A stretch of 64,000 nucleotides of DNA, taken from positions 372,001 through 436,000 of the forward strand of contig NZ_MTBQ01000001.1 in the NCBI RefSeq assembly GCF_002153375.1, given 5' to 3'. The notes beneath the pieces were generated by a model. It saw only the letters and a program-made list of their open reading frames with translations. It did no database searches and was not told where the DNA came from. A program made the position numbers and the translations under genes. The stretch is from Oceanobacillus rekensis. GTDB taxonomy: Bacteria > Bacillota > Bacilli > Bacillales > Amphibacillaceae. Positions 50,998-61,455 of the stretch are shown here, one piece after another (the first letter of the stretch is position 1; each line of letters opens with the position of its first letter).

Positions 50998-51030
50998 AAA
51001 ACCGACTTCTCTTCATAGGAAGTCGGTTTT
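50998..51030. terminator. Bidirectional terminator between gerE and ysmA
   Basis: AAAACCGACTTC/GAAGTCGGTTTT, 12-bp perfect stem and 9-nt loop, between two convergent genes. Confidence 0.88.
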
Positions 51031-51049
51031 GTGTGTGTTTCATTCAGTT

Positions 51050-51484
51050 CTATAGCATTTTTCTTTTCATTTCTTCGGTAAGGGGTTTTGACTGTCCTGT
51101 CTGAGGATTAATGTGAACGATTCTTCCGCGTCCGGTCAGTACGATGTCATCATCTTCTTTCAATGCCATATAATGTAAGTCAAATGAAGTATTGCCAGCT
51201 GAAGCAACTTTCACGTATAGCTTTAATTCTTCATTAAAATAGATCTGCTTCCAGTAATCACATTGAAGGTCTGCAACAATTATCGCTGAGTCTTTATTCG
51301 ATATATCCGTGACGATACCCAGATCCTGAAGATAGTCGATTCGAGCTTCTTCAAAATAAATGAATGGGGAAACATTATTCACATGTCCATACATATCGGT
51401 TTCTGAAAATCGAACTTTGATAGGAATATGAAAGTTGAATCCCGAACGCCAACCTTCTAAATTATCTATATAATTAATCCTCAA
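51050..51484 (-). CDS. ysmA: Acyl-CoA thioesterase of the 4HBT (hot-dog) family
   Basis: A 144-residue hot-dog thioesterase. The signature VRFSETDMYGHVNNVSPFIY contains the catalytic-type Asp. Later strands include YWKQIYFNEELKLYVKVAS. The B. subtilis counterpart next to gerE is ysmA. Substrate unknown. Confidence 0.88.
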   Translation of the reverse strand: MRINYIDNLEGWRSGFNFHIPIKVRFSETDMYGHVNNVSPFIYFEEARIDYLQDLGIVTDISNKDSAIIVADLQCDYWKQIYFNEELKLYVKVASAGNTSFDLHYMALKEDDDIVLTGRGRIVHINPQTGQSKPLTEEMKRKML

Positions 51485-51561
51485 GTCATATGCCTCCTAC
51501 TATAAGAATGGCCCTCACCTGTTTAGGGAAAGGACCATTATGATTATATATTATTTAGTTC

Positions 51562-52326
51562 TTAATATGCATTGTCACTGCCAAAAAAGTTTTTGAACGC
51601 TTGAATGTTTGTTGCACGATTCATTGCAGCGATGGAGGTTGTTAAAGGAATACCTTTTGGACAAACCTGTACACAGTTCTGAGAGTTCCCACATCCATCA
51701 ATTCCACCATCTTCCATCAAACCGCTTAGACGGTCACTTGCATTCATTTCACCTGTTGGATGTGCATTAAATAAACGTGCTTGTGATAGGGCTGCAGGTC
51801 CAATAAAGTTTGATTTGTCGTTCACATTCGGACAAGCTTCCAGACAAACTCCACAAGTCATACATTTGGATAATTCATATGCCCATTGGCGTTTCTTTTC
51901 AGGCATACGAGGACCAGGACCTAAATCATGTGTACCATCAATAGGAATCCATGCTTTAATCTGTTTCAACGCATCAAACATACGTTCACGATCAATGATT
52001 AAATCTCGTACAACCGGAAATGTTGACATTGGTTCCAAACGGATTGGTTGTTCCAATTGATCAACCAATGCCGCACAGGATTGTCTTGCAGTTCCATTAA
52101 TGACCATGGAACATGCACCACATACTTCTTCCAGACAGTTCATATCCCACATTACCGGGGTTGTTTTTTCCCCTTTGGCATTAACAGGATTTGATCTGAT
52201 TTCCATCAGACCCGATATCACATTCATATTTGTCCGATAAGGAATTTCAAATGTCTCCTCATATGGAGCAGAATCAGGGCCGTCTTGTCTAGTTATGATA
52301 AAGGTAACTGTACTTTGTTCAGCCAT
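51562..52326 (-). CDS. sdhB: Succinate dehydrogenase iron-sulfur subunit
   Basis: A 254-residue subunit carrying three Fe-S clusters: [2Fe-2S] ligands in CLEEVCGACSMVING, and [4Fe-4S]/[3Fe-4S] ligands in CMTCGVCLEACPNV and CGNSQNCVQVCPKGI. Third gene of sdhCAB. A weak hairpin at about 51505-51533 may follow. Confidence 0.98.
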   Translation of the reverse strand: MAEQSTVTFIITRQDGPDSAPYEETFEIPYRTNMNVISGLMEIRSNPVNAKGEKTTPVMWDMNCLEEVCGACSMVINGTARQSCAALVDQLEQPIRLEPMSTFPVVRDLIIDRERMFDALKQIKAWIPIDGTHDLGPGPRMPEKKRQWAYELSKCMTCGVCLEACPNVNDKSNFIGPAALSQARLFNAHPTGEMNASDRLSGLMEDGGIDGCGNSQNCVQVCPKGIPLTTSIAAMNRATNIQAFKNFFGSDNAY

Positions 52327-52343
52327 TTTTATTTACTCCTTTT

Positions 52344-54095
52344 TTAATGTGTTGTTGTATAGTCACGTTTACGTGGTTTAATTAACGATACATCCACTTC
52401 TTCGTAACTAAACATAGGTGAAGCTGCTTGTTTATCAAATTCTGCAATCGTAGTTTTTAAGAAATCTTCATCATTACGTTCCGGGAATTCCGGTTTATAA
52501 TGGGCACCACGACTTTCATTACGATTATAGGCTCCAATCGTAATGACGCGAGCTAGATGAAGCATATGTTTCAGTTGACGTGTAAACATAACACCTTGGT
52601 TGCTCCAGCGGGATGTATCATTAATATTAATATTGTCCCATCGTTCAAGAAGCTCTTTGATTTTTTCATCTGTTTTCAGAAGCTTCGCATTATCACGAAC
52701 TACTGTAACATTATCTGTCATCCATTCCCCGAGTTCTCTATGAATCTGGTAGGCATTTTCTGTTCCTTCCATTTTCATAAGGTTTTCAAAGTTATTCTTC
52801 TCATCATCTTCCAGGGTTTTGAATAACTCTTCCGAGAGATCTTCCGCATGGACATCCAGACCATCAATATAATCGATTGCCTTAGGTCCTGCTACCATCC
52901 CACCATAGATTGCGGACAACAAGGAATTGGCACCCAAACGGTTACCGCCATGCTGGGAGTAATCACATTCTCCAGCGGCAAAGATTCCAGGGATATTTGT
53001 CATTTGATCTGCATCAACCCATAGACCACCCATAGAATAATGAACAGCCGGGAATATTTTCATTGGTACTTTACGTGGATCTTCCCCTACGAATTTTTCA
53101 TAGATTTCAATGATTCCGCCTAATTTAATATCCAATTCTTTCGAGTCTTTATGGGAAAGGTCAAGGTAAACCATGTTTTCCCCATTTATACCTAGTTTTT
53201 GATTTACACAAACATCAAAAATTTCACGAGTGGCAATATCACGTGGAACAAGATTACCATATGCTGGATATTTCTCCTCAAGGAAGTACCATGGTTCCCC
53301 ATCTTTGTAAGTCCAGATACGTCCACCCTCACCACGAGCCGATTCACTCATCAGACGTAATTTATCATCACCAGGAATTGCAGTTGGATGTATCTGAATG
53401 AACTCACCGTTCGCATATTTTACTCCCTGCTGATAAAGAATGCTTGCAGCTGATCCAGTATTAATCATGGAGTTCGTTGATTTACCAAAAATAATTCCAG
53501 GACCACCTGTAGCAAAGATCGTTGCATCCGAACGAAACGCTTTCACTTCATGTGTCTTAATGTCCTGTGCTACAATTCCTCTGGCAATTCCATCTTCATC
53601 AATAACTGCTTGAAGAAATTCCCAACCTTCATATTTCGTAACAAGGCCTTCTACTTCAAAGCGACGCACTTGTTCATCTAACGCATATAATAATTGTTGA
53701 CCTGTTGTCGCTCCTGCATATGCTGTCCGATGCATTTGGGTTCCACCAAAACGGCGAAAATCAAGTAATCCCTCAGGTGTACGATTAAACATAACCCCCA
53801 TACGATCAAACATATGTATAATACCTGGAGCTGCATCACACATACCCTTAACTTGTGGCTGATTGGCGAGAAAATCTCCACCATACACTGTATCATCAAA
53901 GTGCAACCACGGAGAATCCCCTTCGCCCTTTGTATTCACGGCACCATTTATACCACCTTGAGCACATACAGAGTGAGAACGCTTAACAGGAACAATAGAA
54001 AACAAATCTACTTTAACGCCTGCTTCGGCAGACTTAATGGTTGCCATTAATCCGGCCAACCCACCACCTACAACAGCGACTTTACGATTATTCAT
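52344..54095 (-). CDS. sdhA: Succinate dehydrogenase flavoprotein subunit
   Basis: A 583-residue subunit oxidising succinate to fumarate. Dinucleotide fold VVGGGLAGLMATI (8-20). The covalent FAD histidine is His41 in RSHSVCAQGGINGAVN. Catalytic residues lie in HPTAIPG and ESARGEGGRIW. B. subtilis-type length and order. Confidence 0.98.
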   Translation of the reverse strand: MNNRKVAVVGGGLAGLMATIKSAEAGVKVDLFSIVPVKRSHSVCAQGGINGAVNTKGEGDSPWLHFDDTVYGGDFLANQPQVKGMCDAAPGIIHMFDRMGVMFNRTPEGLLDFRRFGGTQMHRTAYAGATTGQQLLYALDEQVRRFEVEGLVTKYEGWEFLQAVIDEDGIARGIVAQDIKTHEVKAFRSDATIFATGGPGIIFGKSTNSMINTGSAASILYQQGVKYANGEFIQIHPTAIPGDDKLRLMSESARGEGGRIWTYKDGEPWYFLEEKYPAYGNLVPRDIATREIFDVCVNQKLGINGENMVYLDLSHKDSKELDIKLGGIIEIYEKFVGEDPRKVPMKIFPAVHYSMGGLWVDADQMTNIPGIFAAGECDYSQHGGNRLGANSLLSAIYGGMVAGPKAIDYIDGLDVHAEDLSEELFKTLEDDEKNNFENLMKMEGTENAYQIHRELGEWMTDNVTVVRDNAKLLKTDEKIKELLERWDNININDTSRWSNQGVMFTRQLKHMLHLARVITIGAYNRNESRGAHYKPEFPERNDEDFLKTTIAEFDKQAASPMFSYEEVDVSLIKPRKRDYTTTH

Positions 54096-54122
54096 TTTGT
54101 TGACTCACTCCTTCTCTTTCTA

Positions 54123-54743
54123 TTAAATACCATACGCAAATGTTAGTAGCGTTCTAACACCTAGATAGCTGACTACTAGAAATACTACAATACAAGCATA
54201 GGTTGAAATTTGTTGCGATTTTGGAGATTGCGTGATTCCCCATGTAACAAGAAAACTCCATAAACCATTAGCGAAATGGAATACAGCTGAAACGACACCG
54301 ATTAGATAGAACCAGAACATGAATGGATTGGTCAAAATACCTTCCATTAAGCTATAATCTAGTTCTGCATTTCCAAGCCCGATTTGTACTCGTGTTTCAA
54401 ATACGTGCCATACAAGGAAGATAAGAGTAATAATCCCTGTATAACGTTGAATTTTAAACATCCAATTGCGGAAGAATCCATATCTACTTACATTGTTTTT
54501 TGCAGTAAAAACAATATATACCCCTAAAACTGCATGAAACAAGATTGGTAGATAAATTACGACTATTTCCAGCAACAATACAAATGGAAGCCCTGCCATA
54601 AAACCTGCCGCCTGATTAAAACTTTCCTCTCCATACACAGCAAAGTGATTCACCACTAAGTGTTGTACCAAAAAGATTCCAATTGGAACAATTCCTAAAA
54701 AAGAATGCAATCTTCTGTAGAAAAACTCGCGCTGTTCTGCCAT
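54123..54743 (-). CDS. sdhC: Succinate dehydrogenase cytochrome b558 subunit
   Basis: A 206-residue di-haem membrane anchor (type B complex II) with five helices and haem-ligand histidines (REFFYRRLHSFLGIVPIGIF, VQHLVVNHFAV, LPILFHAVLGVYI, IFLVWHVFETR). First gene of sdhCAB, with a good promoter upstream. Confidence 0.96.
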   Translation of the reverse strand: MAEQREFFYRRLHSFLGIVPIGIFLVQHLVVNHFAVYGEESFNQAAGFMAGLPFVLLLEIVVIYLPILFHAVLGVYIVFTAKNNVSRYGFFRNWMFKIQRYTGIITLIFLVWHVFETRVQIGLGNAELDYSLMEGILTNPFMFWFYLIGVVSAVFHFANGLWSFLVTWGITQSPKSQQISTYACIVVFLVVSYLGVRTLLTFAYGI

Positions 54744-54858
54744 GTTTACCCCCCTTAGTCTAATCTCTTGGATAATTATGTAGCCTATTAAAAAAAGTAA
54801 AGCGCTTTATTGCGAAATAGAGCAACTTTTTAAAATAGCACAAATTTGTAACATATTT

Positions 54859-54887
54859 ATTGTACTTCTAACTCTGAAAAGCGTCAA
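54859..54887 (-). promoter_or_regulatory. SigA promoter of sdhCAB
   Basis: TTGACG (54882-54887) and TACAAT (54859-54864) with a 17-bp spacer, about 115 bp upstream of sdhC. The long leader may allow post-transcriptional control (FsrA-type sRNA control of sdh is known in B. subtilis; not visible here). Confidence 0.8.
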
Positions 54888-54962
54888 GAAAACTTAATTA
54901 TTTAATAGATTAATAGAAATTAAATGAAGAAATTTTCTAATTTAGAAAGAATTAAAGAGTAC

Positions 54963-54991
54963 TTGATTATTCCCGGGTTTATATAGATAAT
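54963..54991 (+). promoter_or_regulatory. Candidate promoter of yslB
   Basis: TTGATT and GATAAT with a 17-bp spacer, about 80 bp upstream of yslB and divergent from sdhCAB. A second TATAAT lies at about 55032 without a good -35. Confidence 0.5.
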
Positions 54992-55070
54992 AATACTAGT
55001 AATCACGCTTTATTTCCTGAATGTTTTATGTATAATACAAGTTTGTTAAATAGAAAGGATGAAAAATAGG

Positions 55071-55508
55071 ATGTCACATAAGCATCAATCACTTGATTTA
55101 TTACACCTAGAAGAATTACAGACCATGGGGGCAGGTTATGACATCCTGCGTTATGTTAGCTTACCGGAATTGCTGGGAGAGGAGAAAGATACTCTTTTTT
55201 ATTTTATGGGGAGAAGCCTGGCAAGAAAATTTGATATTAAAACAATAGAAGATATATATTTTCTGTTCGGCAAGCTTGGTTGGGGGACTCTAGAACTTGT
55301 TAAACAGAAGAAGAAAGAATACATTTTTCAACTGTTATCAGATGCTGTAGTATTGCGACTTAAAGCTCCATTTGAAGCTGACTTTCGTTTAGAGGCTGGT
55401 TTTTTAGCAGAGGCTGTTCAGATGGTTGAAGGTATGGAATGTGAATGTGCCGAAGAAATAAATCAGCGAATTAAACAAGTTGAATTCGCGGTCGTATTTA
55501 TGCATTGA
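55071..55508 (+). CDS. yslB: YslB, DUF2507 protein
   Basis: A 145-residue protein of the DUF2507 family, function unknown. Typical core: MGAGYDILRYVSLPELLGEE, FYFMGRSLARKFDI, and a C-terminal ECECAEEINQRIKQVEFAVV. An ATG four codons upstream (55059) overlaps the AAAGG site, so 55071 is preferred. Convergent with uvrC, as in B. subtilis. Confidence 0.85.
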   Translation: MSHKHQSLDLLHLEELQTMGAGYDILRYVSLPELLGEEKDTLFYFMGRSLARKFDIKTIEDIYFLFGKLGWGTLELVKQKKKEYIFQLLSDAVVLRLKAPFEADFRLEAGFLAEAVQMVEGMECECAEEINQRIKQVEFAVVFMH

Positions 55509-55509
55509 A

Positions 55510-55578
55510 TTATAAAATACATAGGTTGTTTTCCAAAAGATTGGTACTGCGATTTACTCGTCCCAAAAGTGCAGCGAT
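55510..55578. repeat. Family-A end fragment (copy A5)
   Basis: TAGGTTGTTTTCCAAAAGATTG matches 6906-6928 closely, and TTACTCGTCCCAAAAG is the reverse complement of a segment seen near 19612. Only an end of the element is present. Confidence 0.5.
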
Positions 55579-55582
55579 ACAT

Positions 55583-55615
55583 AAAACAGGCAGAAGTACA
55601 TTTCTGCCTGTTTTT
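55583..55615. terminator. Bidirectional terminator between yslB and uvrC
   Basis: AAAACAGGCAGAA/TTCTGCCTGTTTT, 13-bp perfect stem, 6-nt loop, T-rich on the plus side and preceding the uvrC stop. Confidence 0.88.
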
Positions 55616-57392
55616 ATTTTTCTTTATTTAAATGGTTAATAATTGCTTCCGCTGTATTTTTCGGGATACCAAGCTTAGTAATATCTGATACTCCGGCTTT
55701 CCCAATCTCATTTACGGATTTAAAATGAGTGAGTAAAAGTTTTCTTCTCTTCTCGCCAATACCGGGGATTTTATCTAATTCAGATTGAAAAAGATTTTTC
55801 CCCCGCAGCTGTCGATGGAAAGTAATAGCAAAACGATGGACCTCATCTTGAATCCGTTGCACAAGATAGAATTCCTGTGATTGCCTTTCTAATGGAACAA
55901 TTGTTGGAGGCTTTCCAAACAACAGTTCACTTGTCTTATGTTTATCATCTTTAGCTAAACCAGCAAGTGGAATATCAAGCCCAAGTTCATTTTCCAATAC
56001 ATCAAGTGCAGAAGACATTTGACCTTTGCCCCCATCGACAATGATTAAGTCCGGTAGTGGGAGTTCTTCTTTCAATACCCGAGAATATCTTCTGCGAATA
56101 ACTTCCCGCATCGTTTCATAATCATCAGGACCTTCCACATCTCTAATCTTATATTTACGATATTCCTTTTTATTCGGTTTTCCATCTTCAAATACAATCA
56201 TTGCTGATACTGGATCAGTCCCTTGGATATTTGAGTTATCAAATGCTTCAATCCGATGCGGCGTTTCAATATTTAATTTTTGCCCAAGATCCTCTACAGC
56301 TTGAATAGTGCGTTCTTCGTTACGCTCAATGAGTTGAAACTTTTCATTTAAAGCTATATTAGCATTTTTTGTTGCCAATTCTACTAATTCTTTCTTTCGA
56401 CCTCGAAGTGGCGTGTGTACATCAACCTCAAGAAGTTTTCCCAAAAGCTCATCATCCGTACCAATTGGCACGAGAATCTGTTTGGGTTTTAAATGATTTT
56501 CATGCAGATAGAAACGTCCGATAAAACTTATGAATGTTTCGTCATGTTCATCGAAAAAAGGAAAAATGGTAACATCTCGTTCGATCAGTTTTCCCTGTCG
56601 GATGAAAAAGACTTGGATACACATCCACCCTTTATCATAACTATAACCAAAAATATCCCTATCTGCAAGGTCGCTCATCATTACTTTTTGCTGTTCCATT
56701 ACCGCATTGATATGCTGAATTTGATCACGCAATTCCATTGCACGCTCAAAATTAAGTTGTTCACTGGCTTCCAGCATTTTGGATTTTAAATTATTTCCAA
56801 TTTCCCTATATCCACCATGCAGAAAAGATGAGATTTCCTGTACAATCGCTTGATATTCTTGTACAGAAAGAGAATTTTCACTGCAGGCCATACATTGATG
56901 CATATGATAATAAAGACAAGGCCGTCCGGGCGGATTATTGCACTTCCTCAGTGGATACAGTCGATCAAGTAATTTTTTTGTTTCCCTGGCAGCAATAACG
57001 TTTGGATATGGGCCAAAGTATTTTCCTTTGTCCTTTTTGACCTTACGAGTGATCATCAACCGGGGATGTCGTTCCGAAGTGATTTTAAGAAATGGATAAG
57101 ATTTGTCATCTTTAAGCATGACATTATATTTAGGGTCGTATTTCTTGATTAAATTCATTTCAAGAATGAGTGCTTCCATTTCTGATGACGTAACCACATA
57201 TTCAAAATCATCTATTTCTTGAACAAGACGTTGTGTCTTCCGATCATTTGATCCCCTGAAATAGGAACGGACACGATTCTTCAGCATCTTGGATTTCCCA
57301 ACGTATATTATTGTACCATGTCTGTCTTTCATTAAATAACAGCCCGGCTGAGCAGGCAATATTGCCAGCTTCCCCTCAATTTTTTCATTCAT
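55614..57392 (-). CDS. uvrC: Excinuclease ABC subunit C
   Basis: Makes both incisions in nucleotide excision repair. A 592-residue protein with an N-terminal GIY-YIG-type nuclease ([20 protein letters not shown]), Cys-rich motif ([13 protein letters not shown]), UVR motif (about 200-235, [16 protein letters not shown]), C-terminal RNase H-like nuclease ([20 protein letters not shown]) and HhH repeat ([16 protein letters not shown]). Start ATG at 57392; a TTG three codons upstream is too close to AAAGGA. Confidence 0.97.
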   Translation of the reverse strand: MNEKIEGKLAILPAQPGCYLMKDRHGTIIYVGKSKMLKNRVRSYFRGSNDRKTQRLVQEIDDFEYVVTSSEMEALILEMNLIKKYDPKYNVMLKDDKSYPFLKITSERHPRLMITRKVKKDKGKYFGPYPNVIAARETKKLLDRLYPLRKCNNPPGRPCLYYHMHQCMACSENSLSVQEYQAIVQEISSFLHGGYREIGNNLKSKMLEASEQLNFERAMELRDQIQHINAVMEQQKVMMSDLADRDIFGYSYDKGWMCIQVFFIRQGKLIERDVTIFPFFDEHDETFISFIGRFYLHENHLKPKQILVPIGTDDELLGKLLEVDVHTPLRGRKKELVELATKNANIALNEKFQLIERNEERTIQAVEDLGQKLNIETPHRIEAFDNSNIQGTDPVSAMIVFEDGKPNKKEYRKYKIRDVEGPDDYETMREVIRRRYSRVLKEELPLPDLIIVDGGKGQMSSALDVLENELGLDIPLAGLAKDDKHKTSELLFGKPPTIVPLERQSQEFYLVQRIQDEVHRFAITFHRQLRGKNLFQSELDKIPGIGEKRRKLLLTHFKSVNEIGKAGVSDITKLGIPKNTAEAIINHLNKEK

Positions 57393-57417
57393 AGAATTCA
57401 AATCCTTTATTTACTTA

Positions 57418-57451
57418 CAAAATCCCTTGTCACATCAGCAACAAGGGATTC
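57418..57451 (-). terminator. Terminator after trxA
   Basis: AATCCCTTGT/ACAAGGGATT stem with a 10-nt loop, followed by TTTTG on the minus strand, 57 bp past trxA and before uvrC. Confidence 0.82.
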
Positions 57452-57507
57452 AGGTAATTTCTTTGCTTATTATACACATTTTATATAAATGTTCAAAAGG
57501 ACTTTAA

Positions 57508-57822
57508 TTAAGCGTGTTTGTTAATCAGGTCTGTAAGTGCCTCTTTCGGTTGGAAGCCAATGACTTGGTCAACGACATTACCATCTTTAAAGAGTAATAA
57601 CGTAGGAATACTCATCACACCGAATTTACCAGCAGTTTCTTGGTTTTCGTCAACATCCAATTTAACGATTTGAACTTTTTCTTCCATTTCACCATCAATT
57701 TCTTCTAATACAGGCGCAATCATTTTACATGGACCACACCATGGTGCCCAAAAATCGGCCAATACTAAACCTTTAGATGTTTCTTCTGTAAAATTCTGAT
57801 CTGTTACATGTTTAATTGCCAT
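57508..57822 (-). CDS. trxA: Thioredoxin
   Basis: A 104-residue thioredoxin with active site WCGPC at 28-32 ([20 protein letters not shown]) and the cis-proline [16 protein letters not shown] lies 9 bp before the ATG. It keeps the B. subtilis order etfA-trxA-uvrC but is separated from etfA by a terminator and a repeat. Confidence 0.98.
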   Translation of the reverse strand: MAIKHVTDQNFTEETSKGLVLADFWAPWCGPCKMIAPVLEEIDGEMEEKVQIVKLDVDENQETAGKFGVMSIPTLLLFKDGNVVDQVIGFQPKEALTDLINKHA

Positions 57823-57977
57823 TATTATATACCTCCTTAAAATTCATTACTAATTAAAGCTTAGTAAGAGTATATCACCTGATGAAAATACTTCCTAATA
57901 CTTTGCTTATTCGATTAAAAAAGAAGCCATTCAGAATGCGATATAACCACTGAAGCTCCTTTACACCTAATCTGGAT

Positions 57978-58012
57978 GCAAAAAGACCTGATTTTCAATC
58001 AGGTCTTTTTGC
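57978..58012. terminator. Terminator of the fadR-fadB-etfBA transcript
   Basis: AAAAAGACCTGATT/AATCAGGTCTTTTT, perfect 14-bp stem with 3-4-nt loop and T runs on both strands; about 195 bp past etfA. Confidence 0.88.
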
Positions 58013-58029
58013 ATATTATTATTATATGT

Positions 58030-58190
58030 GACTCTTCTCATTAACTTGCTTTTCCCACCGTCCAGAGCAATTCCGGACTGGTAATGCTGTATAATGAGTT
58101 TTATGACTTTTACGAATGCAGAGAACCGGTGAGAGAAGTTGCTTATCTTGGTTCGCAGTTTATCTCTACTACGGAGGCAAATAACACCAA
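58030..58190. repeat. Degenerate family-A repeat (copy A6)
   Basis: Contains CCGTCCAGAGCAATTCCGGA, AGTCCGG-like segments followed by AATGCTGT (compare 22975-22990) and TTCGCAGTTTATCTC near 58151 (compare 23138). It lies between etfA and its terminator, so it would form the 3' untranslated region of the etf mRNA. Confidence 0.5.
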
Positions 58191-58207
58191 TCTTTACGAA
58201 AATAGCC

Positions 58208-59188
58208 TTAAACGTTAACTTTAAGTTGTTTGATTTCCTCAATTAATAAAGGAATTACTTCAAATAGATCGCCGACAATCCCATAGTCTGCTACGTTGAA
58301 AATATTTGATTCTGCATCCTTATTAATTGCAACAATTACTTTGGAGTTGGACATACCTGCTAAATGCTGGATAGCACCGGAAATACCGACTGCAATATAA
58401 AGGTCAGGTGTAACAACCTTTCCTGTTTGTCCGATTTGCAATGCATAATCACAATATTCCGCATCACATGCACCACGTGAGGCTCCAACTGCTCCACCTA
58501 ATACTTCAGCCAATTCATACAATGGCTTAAACCCATCAGCACTCTTAACTCCCCGACCACCTGCAACGATAACATTGGCCTCAGATAGGTCTACACCCTT
58601 GGATGCCTTTTGGATTACTTCTTTAATAATGGTTCGAATGTCTGCTACATCCACATCTTTTATCTGGACCTCACCTGTACGGGACTCGTCTTTTGCAAGG
58701 ACAGGAATATTATTTGGGCGAATCGTAACAAGTGTGATGCCGCTCGTTATGATTTTCTTTTCAAATGCTTTTCCAGAATAAATAGGACGGATAAAGACAG
58801 GCTGATCACCATCTGATTCAATTTCAACTGCATCAGAAATTAATCCTGCTTGCAATTTACTTGCAAGCTTAGGTGTTAAATCCTTTCCAATAGACGTATG
58901 TCCCATAACAATCCCAGTTGGAGATTCATCATTCACAACTGCTAAAATCGCCTGCCCATACCCTTCCGATGTATACGTTTTCAAATCTGAATGTGAAACA
59001 GTTGTTACACGATTAGCACCATATGCTATCATTTCTTTTGCCAAACCATCAAGAGCCCCGTCTCCAACAATAACTCCCACAATCTCAGCATCTGAACTGA
59101 TTTTCTGTGCTCCTGCTATAGCCTCGAAAGAAACGTTACGTAATTCCCCTTCTCTCACTTCACCAATAACCAATATTTTGTCGCTCAT
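58208..59188 (-). CDS. etfA: Electron transfer flavoprotein alpha subunit
   Basis: A 326-residue ETF alpha. The C-terminal FAD-binding domain has [61 protein letters not shown]. With EtfB it passes electrons from acyl-CoA dehydrogenases to the quinone pool. 27 bp after etfB. Confidence 0.98.
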   Translation of the reverse strand: MSDKILVIGEVREGELRNVSFEAIAGAQKISSDAEIVGVIVGDGALDGLAKEMIAYGANRVTTVSHSDLKTYTSEGYGQAILAVVNDESPTGIVMGHTSIGKDLTPKLASKLQAGLISDAVEIESDGDQPVFIRPIYSGKAFEKKIITSGITLVTIRPNNIPVLAKDESRTGEVQIKDVDVADIRTIIKEVIQKASKGVDLSEANVIVAGGRGVKSADGFKPLYELAEVLGGAVGASRGACDAEYCDYALQIGQTGKVVTPDLYIAVGISGAIQHLAGMSNSKVIVAINKDAESNIFNVADYGIVGDLFEVIPLLIEEIKQLKVNV

Positions 59189-59215
59189 ACAATTACTCCT
59201 TTCCCTAGTCTTTCT

Positions 59216-59989
59216 TTATATTACTTTCTTTTCATTATTAAGTAGAGATACTAATTCTCTCACCTGATCAGTAATTTCACCTTCAAGCACTCTTCCAGCT
59301 TCTTTTTCTGGTGGCAGATAAATGTCAATCGTTTTTGTTTTTGCTTCTACATCTTCTTCATCAAGGTCTAGGTCATCTAATTCGAGCTCATCTAATGGTT
59401 TCTTTTTTGCCTTCATAATTCCTGGAAGGGATGGATATCGTGGTTCATTTAATCCTTGTTGACAGGTTACCAATAGCGGTAGAGTCGTCTCTATAGTTTC
59501 CACGTCACCTTCAACATCCTTCTCGATAGATACTTTGTCCCCATCGACTTTCAAACTGGTAATTGTTGTTACATATGGGAAACCTAATAACTCTGCTAAT
59601 CTAGGACCAACCTGACCACTTGCCTCATCAATAGCAACGTTACCTGCAAGAATTAAATCTGCTTTCTTATCCTCAAAGTATGCTTCCAGAATTTTAGCTG
59701 TTGTATATTGATCCCCTTCTTCAAGGTCTTCTTCAATATTAATTAATACGGCTTTGTCTGCTCCCATTGCTAAAGCTGTTCGCAGTTGTTTCTCTGAATC
59801 TTCATCACCAACCGTAACAACTGTTACTTCCCCACCATGTGCATCCCGTTGAACGATTGCTTCTTCAACCGCATATTCATCATACGGATTAATAATGAAT
59901 TCAGCACCATCATCTTCAATTTGCCCACCTGACACAGATATTTTTTCCTCTGTATCAAATGTCTTTTTTAACAATACATAAATATTCAT
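59216..59989 (-). CDS. etfB: Electron transfer flavoprotein beta subunit
   Basis: A 257-residue ETF beta, with INPYDEYAVEEAIVQRDAHG, the AMP-binding region ILAGNVAIDEASGQVGPRLA and the recognition loop LPLLVTCQQGLNEPRYPSLP. It is the partner of etfA and lies 26 bp after fadB. Confidence 0.98.
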   Translation of the reverse strand: MNIYVLLKKTFDTEEKISVSGGQIEDDGAEFIINPYDEYAVEEAIVQRDAHGGEVTVVTVGDEDSEKQLRTALAMGADKAVLINIEEDLEEGDQYTTAKILEAYFEDKKADLILAGNVAIDEASGQVGPRLAELLGFPYVTTITSLKVDGDKVSIEKDVEGDVETIETTLPLLVTCQQGLNEPRYPSLPGIMKAKKKPLDELELDDLDLDEEDVEAKTKTIDIYLPPEKEAGRVLEGEITDQVRELVSLLNNEKKVI

Positions 59990-60015
59990 CTTGCATCCTC
60001 CTAAACTATTAAATT

Positions 60016-60789
60016 CTATTTATCCTGGAAATTCGGTTCACGTTTTTCCAGAAAGGCCTGTACTCCTTCTTTTGCATCTTGAGAACCGAACATTGTGCCA
60101 AAGGCTTTCGCCTCTTCGCGAACACCCTTAGAAAATAGTTCTGTCTTTGCAAACGGAATAAGACGCATAATATGATTAATTGCCGGTTTACTTTTAGCAG
60201 CTATTTTTTCTGCCAGTTTCGTAGTTTCAGCAATTAGATCCACTTCGGGTACTGTCTTGTTTGCCAATCCCCATTTCACTGCCTCGGGACCGCTGATTGG
60301 TTCACCACTAAGTATCATTTCATAGGCCTTTGCTGTACCAACATATCCTGGTAATCGTTGGGTTCCAGCAAATCCAGGAATAATTCCGAGACTCATCTCG
60401 GGCAAGCCCAGTTTAGCTTTCTCCGCTACAATCCGAATATGACATGCCATTGCAAGTTCTAATCCACCACCTAAAGCTGCACCATGTATAGATGCAATCA
60501 CCGGAATGGAAAGGCTTTCAATACGATCAAATACTTGTTGACCCTGATTCGAAAGTGACTCATAATCAGATGAATTTTGCAAAGCGGTAATTTCTTTAAT
60601 ATCTGCACCTGCTGAAAAGAATTTACCTTCTCCTTTTAATACAATTACCTTTGCAATGTTTTCGCTTTCAATCTTATTCAGTTTTTCATTGATGTCTTTT
60701 ATAAGGTAACTTGAAAGTGCGTTTGCAGGTGGACTTTGAATTGTCAAATAAGCTATTTTGCCCTCTAGTTCATAAGCAATCTTTCCCAT
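60016..60789 (-). CDS. fadB: Enoyl-CoA hydratase
   Basis: A 257-residue crotonase-fold enzyme. Oxyanion-hole segments are FSAGADIKEIT (about 58-68) and HGAALGGGLELAMACHIRI; catalytic glutamates are in GGGLELAMAC and LPEMSLGIIPGFAGTQRLP. Called fadB in the B. subtilis lcfA-fadR-fadB-etfB-etfA operon. Confidence 0.96.
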   Translation of the reverse strand: MGKIAYELEGKIAYLTIQSPPANALSSYLIKDINEKLNKIESENIAKVIVLKGEGKFFSAGADIKEITALQNSSDYESLSNQGQQVFDRIESLSIPVIASIHGAALGGGLELAMACHIRIVAEKAKLGLPEMSLGIIPGFAGTQRLPGYVGTAKAYEMILSGEPISGPEAVKWGLANKTVPEVDLIAETTKLAEKIAAKSKPAINHIMRLIPFAKTELFSKGVREEAKAFGTMFGSQDAKEGVQAFLEKREPNFQDK

Positions 60790-60827
60790 CCTATGTTTCC
60801 CCTTTCCTTATAAAGCAAGCTCTACCA

Positions 60828-61421
60828 TTAATTCGTATTCGTACGTGACAATGCTCCGGTTAGTAATGTATGAACATCTGAAACTTGATTCAGCAAATCG
60901 TATTTCTGTTCCTTCATAACCCAATTTGTCACAACTTCATCTAAAGTTCCAAATATCATTTGTCTTACTAAAGGAATACTTAAATCGTTGCGGAAAAGTT
61001 CCTGCTCGATTCCTTCTTTTACGATATTGTCAATAACCATAAGATATGGTTTTAACACGTTATTAATTTGAAGACGAAGGGAATAGTTTGACTGTCTTAG
61101 TTCCAACTGTGTAACGATTGCCAAATTATAATCGGCGGAAAGCTGTCCAAAATGCATCTCAATCAACGTCTTCAGTTTTTCCTCCGCATTATTCTTTTGA
61201 CTTGTAGATACAGCGATCTTCTCAATAAATTGACCCATCTTTTCTTCAAAAACAGAAATAAGAATATCTTCCTTATTCTTAAAATAAAGATAAATGGTTC
61301 CGTCTGCTACTCCAGCTGCATTTGCAATCTTGTAAATCTGTGACCCATGATATCCATTTTCAGCAATGACCTTGACCGCTGCTTCTATAATTTGATTATA
61401 CTTCGGTTTATTATTCTTCAT
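60828..61421 (-). CDS. fadR: TetR-family fatty-acid degradation repressor FadR
   Basis: A 197-residue TetR regulator. HTH at about 25-48 (YHGSQIYKIANAAGVADGTI, followed by YLYFKNKEDILISVF). In B. subtilis FadR (YsiA) represses beta-oxidation genes and is released by long-chain acyl-CoA. A good FadR-type operator lies just upstream, implying autoregulation. Confidence 0.95.
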   Translation of the reverse strand: MKNNKPKYNQIIEAAVKVIAENGYHGSQIYKIANAAGVADGTIYLYFKNKEDILISVFEEKMGQFIEKIAVSTSQKNNAEEKLKTLIEMHFGQLSADYNLAIVTQLELRQSNYSLRLQINNVLKPYLMVIDNIVKEGIEQELFRNDLSIPLVRQMIFGTLDEVVTNWVMKEQKYDLLNQVSDVHTLLTGALSRTNTN

Positions 61422-61455
61422 GTCTTCTCCTTGGATGCGTTCAAACTTCTAAAAA

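Noticed and set aside
57967-58242. A 91-codon frame overlapping the end of etfA
   Set aside because: It crosses a terminator hairpin and a repeat, has no start signal and no recognisable protein character.
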